DNA of 17,354 nt from Opitutia bacterium. GTDB lineage: Bacteria; Verrucomicrobiota; Verrucomicrobiia; Opitutales; UBA953. The stretch covers positions 1 through 17,354 of the forward strand of contig CANHHS010000019.1 in NCBI GenBank assembly GCA_947460445.1, given 5' to 3'. The notes under the pieces were generated by a model. It was not told the origin of the DNA and searched no databases. It saw nothing but the letters and a program-made list of their open reading frames with translations. Both the position numbers and the translations under genes were made by a program. Positions 15,262 through 17,354 of this stretch are shown piece after piece; position 1 is the first letter of the stretch; every line of letters begins with the position of its first letter.

Positions 15262-16125
15262 TTAACACGTACGCAGTTGCTCTCGGAAGGCAGCGATTGC
15301 CTGAGCAAGTGATGCGCGTCCCGCTCCCCAACCGCACTCAAAACTAAAAGCTCCGCGATACTTTATGTCACGTAAGGCGTGTAGGTAAGGCCGAAAGTCG
15401 TCGCCCGCTGTACCTGGGGGTGTTCGCTTTTCGCATTCAGCAACATGACAATGCGCTAAACGTGGTGCGGCCTTTATCAAGGATGCGGGTGCCTCGGATT
15501 CGCGCATCATATGAAAGATGTCAGCCGTAAGTTTCATTTTAGAACCCGCAGCTTCGACGATTTCCAAACATTCAATCAGCGTATTGCCTAAATTGGTTTC
15601 GCCTGAGTTTAAATTCTCCATCGCCAGCGTAACACCATGGTCATTCGCCATGGGCAAAAGCTGCGTAAAGATTGCCGACAATTGGGCACGCGCCCTGGCA
15701 GGCTCAAATCCTTCAGGAATCTTGCGTGGCCTGCCTGCCCCGATGGTTATGTAATTTACGCCCGCTCGCTCAGCACGCGCAAAGGCAGTTTGCGCCCACG
15801 ACAAAACTTTATCTAGCGACACATCTGGACCGACCATCTTGATGCTAGGATGGATAAAGCCGTTCATCTGGTGACAGCGAATGTTGAGCTTTTTCAGTAC
15901 CGCTAAGTGTTTCACGAAATCTTCTTCAGACCGTGCGGGCATGAGATCCTCCGTTACCGATAATTCGAGATGACCATACCCAGACTTCTCCATCTCAGGG
16001 GCGAGTTCACGACTGAAGGTTCCGATAGAAAGTGATGCAAACTTCTCCGCGTCGGACGTGCAACTTGCCAACCAAGGCATGGCCATGGCGGTCATACTAA
16101 GTTTTAAGAATGCCTCACGGCGCAT
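15262..16125 (-). CDS. Xylose-isomerase-like TIM-barrel lipoprotein
   Basis: A 287-residue protein starting at ATG 16125, with TAAGGACG in front as a good Shine-Dalgarno-like sequence. The N-terminus MRREAFLKLSMTAMAM is followed by a lipobox LASC (C22), so a lipid-anchored export product is predicted. RREAFLK also resembles a twin-arginine motif but has one residue too many between RR and FLK. The TIM barrel carries the usual metal-site residues: AMENLN, TADIFHM, HCHVAECEK and FSFECGWG. It belongs to the same superfamily as the protein at 12163-12990, but the two sequences look only distantly alike by eye. It lies 35 bases downstream of the U32-family gene and has its own promoter-like element in that gap. 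Substrate unknown. Converges on recD2. Confidence 0.87.
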   Translation of the reverse strand: MRREAFLKLSMTAMAMPWLASCTSDAEKFASLSIGTFSRELAPEMEKSGYGHLELSVTEDLMPARSEEDFVKHLAVLKKLNIRCHQMNGFIHPSIKMVGPDVSLDKVLSWAQTAFARAERAGVNYITIGAGRPRKIPEGFEPARARAQLSAIFTQLLPMANDHGVTLAMENLNSGETNLGNTLIECLEIVEAAGSKMKLTADIFHMMRESEAPASLIKAAPRLAHCHVAECEKRTPPGTAGDDFRPYLHALRDIKYRGAFSFECGWGAGRASLAQAIAAFREQLRTC

Positions 16126-16130
16126 CGTCC

Positions 16131-16158
16131 TTAGACAGATGTGCCATCGAACAGTTCC
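16131..16158 (-). promoter_or_regulatory. ECF-sigma-type promoter-like element before the TIM-barrel lipoprotein gene
   Basis: On the minus strand GGAAC (16158-16154), 17-base spacer, GTCTAA (16136-16131), 5 bases, then ATG at 16125. The first ten bases GGAACTGTTC (16158-16149) match exactly those before the gene at 12163, at the same 23-base distance from the ATG. GGAACTG-N15-GTCTAA is very close to the E. coli sigma-E consensus (GGAACTT-N15/16-GTCTAA, from memory). It begins two bases after the U32 gene's stop, giving this gene independent control. Confidence 0.6.
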
Positions 16159-16160
16159 GC

Positions 16161-17354
16161 TTAGCCTTTAGCCATCAAGGTGCCACGGGTCACACCCAGT
16201 TGATTGAGCACCTTAAGTTCCTGCCAGAGCTCACTCCCACTCAACTTGCCTGCCAGCAATGCTTGGTAGCGATCGAGCGTACGTGTAACCGTGGCGGCGT
16301 CTTCATCCACAAACTCTACCCGAAAACGACCGACGCCGAGTTTAAGCAGGTCATGCGCAAACTCAGCGCCCGTTTGTGCACGCGAGTTATAAAGTGTATT
16401 CCGACAGCCCGCATCTGCTTTCAAAATATGTGCAGCACCCACGCGGTCACGAAGGGTGACGCGATGTTTGTCACATGGACGGCCGCAATCACGGTAATCT
16501 TTACCTGTCGAAAGGAATGAACAGAAAACGCAGTGCTCCATGTGGAACATCGGCATGTGTTGATGAATGGTAACCTCAAACCAATCCGAGGGCGCATTGC
16601 GCAAGAGTCCAGCTAACTGATCGGCATTTAAATCATACGAAGCTGTTAAACCTTCGAGGTGGTGATGCTTCATGAACCATTCGGCAGTCAGCGGATTCGC
16701 AACATTGAGAGAAAAGTCACCGCGTAGACGACTTCCTGCGAAGGCGCGAAGGTGCTCATGGTTTCGAACCAGGAATCCATCGGCGCCAGACTCGCGTAGT
16801 TGCTTCACAATCCATTCTTCTCCCTGCTTGTAGATACGCGGCCCAACGGCCCAAATTTCTACCTTCGGACTACCGGCAGCCTCAGCCGCGCGCACTTGAG
16901 CGACGGCATCCTTCAGGCGCTTGGGGTCCTCGAGTTCAATGTAAATAGCGGGCGGCGCAAAAGCCAGGGCAGGTGCAAGCTGTGTAAGCTCACGTATCAC
17001 TGGAATAATCGCCGCTGTTCGAGCGGCTTTATTAGCAAAAACCTCGCTGACCTTGGTCGACTCACGTTCGTAGGGAAGCAACGTCCACGCGGGCGGCTTT
17101 ATCCAAAGGGCTTCTAGTCGAGCAGCGAGATCGCGGCGCAGCCGGTTTAATTCGGAAGAGGGAATAAGCACCGCTCCGTCAAGGTGTACTTCGATATCCG
17201 TAAGCTTAAAAGGTGTCTCCCCGAGGCGGCCTAACTGATCTCGAAGAATAGCTTCATCGAGTGGACGTTTCTCTGCTGCCACGCAAAGAATTTCGGAGTC
17301 AGCAGAAACGACGCGCCCTTCATTGTCCGCAAAGGCGATGCGGAGAGGCTGACC
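16161..17354 (-). CDS. Peptidase U32 family protein with DUF3656-like domain, 5' end cut by window edge
   Basis: The open frame enters from the right edge and ends with TAA at 16161, so about 397 C-terminal residues are seen. Residues from the edge (RIAFADNEGRVV, then QLGRLGETPFKL and LIPSSELNRLRR) match the DUF3656-type insert of long U32 proteins such as E. coli RlhA. The second half is a TIM-barrel-like U32 segment with HMEHCVFCSFLS, DCGRPCDKHRVTLRDRVG and ADAGCRNTLYN. These cysteines resemble the iron-sulfur cysteine set required by U32 hydroxylases; RlhA hydroxylates C2501 of 23S rRNA. Originally the family was labelled collagenase-like, but RNA hydroxylation or related oxygen-independent chemistry is now more likely. 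Exact activity here is not determinable. The GTG at 17282 is internal, not the start. Gene continues beyond the window. Confidence 0.88.
   Translation of the reverse strand, partial: GQPLRIAFADNEGRVVSADSEILCVAAEKRPLDEAILRDQLGRLGETPFKLTDIEVHLDGAVLIPSSELNRLRRDLAARLEALWIKPPAWTLLPYERESTKVSEVFANKAARTAAIIPVIRELTQLAPALAFAPPAIYIELEDPKRLKDAVAQVRAAEAAGSPKVEIWAVGPRIYKQGEEWIVKQLRESGADGFLVRNHEHLRAFAGSRLRGDFSLNVANPLTAEWFMKHHHLEGLTASYDLNADQLAGLLRNAPSDWFEVTIHQHMPMFHMEHCVFCSFLSTGKDYRDCGRPCDKHRVTLRDRVGAAHILKADAGCRNTLYNSRAQTGAEFAHDLLKLGVGRFRVEFVDEDAATVTRTLDRYQALLAGKLSGSELWQELKVLNQLGVTRGTLMAKG

Noticed and set aside
15262..16125. Twin-arginine (Tat) signal in the TIM-barrel lipoprotein
   Set aside because: RREAFLK has one residue more between RR and FLK than the usual RRxFLK, and the lipobox LASC explains export adequately; Tat use remains possible but unsupported.
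16161..17282. GTG at 17282 as the start of the U32 gene
   Set aside because: The frame stays open to the window edge and upstream residues match the family, so the gene continues beyond the window.
1..17354. Defence system, CRISPR array, prophage, transposon or RNA gene
   Set aside because: No spaced repeats, integrase or transposase, terminal inverted repeats, or rRNA/tRNA-like sequence were seen; nearly all bases are explained by housekeeping or exported-protein genes.

Overview
The window is about 17.4 kb of densely coding DNA with 15 protein genes, two of them cut by the window edges. I see no rRNA, tRNA, CRISPR array, insertion sequence or phage gene, and no gene-free stretch longer than 171 bases. 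The gene set suggests a bacterium of the PVC group, probably Verrucomicrobiota. It has a long-form IspG with the inserted domain known from Chlamydiae, Verrucomicrobia and plants. It also has exported xylose-isomerase-like TIM barrels, a glucose/sorbosone-dehydrogenase-type protein, a discoidin-like secreted protein, and mostly absent Shine-Dalgarno sequences. That placement is inference, because no rRNA or marker comparison was possible.

Layout, left to right: ispG (-, 3' end cut by the window start); gpmI (+) converging on ispH (-); an exported glucose/sorbosone dehydrogenase family protein (+) converging on a three-gene minus-strand run of coaB, a PAS histidine kinase and a small exported discoidin-like protein; rdgB (+) converging on the minus-strand run yraN-zwf-opcA; an exported TIM-barrel protein (+) followed by recD2 (+), converging on a TIM-barrel lipoprotein (-) that lies downstream of a U32/DUF3656 family gene (-, 5' end cut by the window end).

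By function: IspG and IspH are the last two enzymes of the MEP isoprenoid pathway, and both are iron-sulfur enzymes. GpmI is glycolytic. Zwf with OpcA is the entry to the oxidative pentose phosphate pathway. CoaB is coenzyme A synthesis. RdgB, RecD2 and YraN deal with nucleotide-pool and DNA upkeep. The exported dehydrogenase, discoidin-like protein and two TIM barrels look like envelope proteins for carbohydrate handling.

The most notable signal is regulatory. The two exported TIM-barrel genes are about 4 kb apart on opposite strands, yet share an identical promoter-like architecture: GGAACTGTTC, 12 bases, GTCT followed by two A/T bases, 5 bases, ATG. This resembles an extracytoplasmic-function (ECF) sigma factor promoter (-35 GGAAC, -10 GTCTAA). 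A third, looser copy (GGAACTTGTTC, 11 bases, GTTCTT) precedes the discoidin-like gene, also exported. No housekeeping gene in the window has it, which suggests a small envelope regulon. Other non-coding structure includes a perfect 10-bp inverted repeat placed almost symmetrically between coaB and rdgB, a hairpin whose loop holds both stop codons of the converging gpmI and ispH genes, and four convergent gene pairs whose ends lie within 4 bases of each other.
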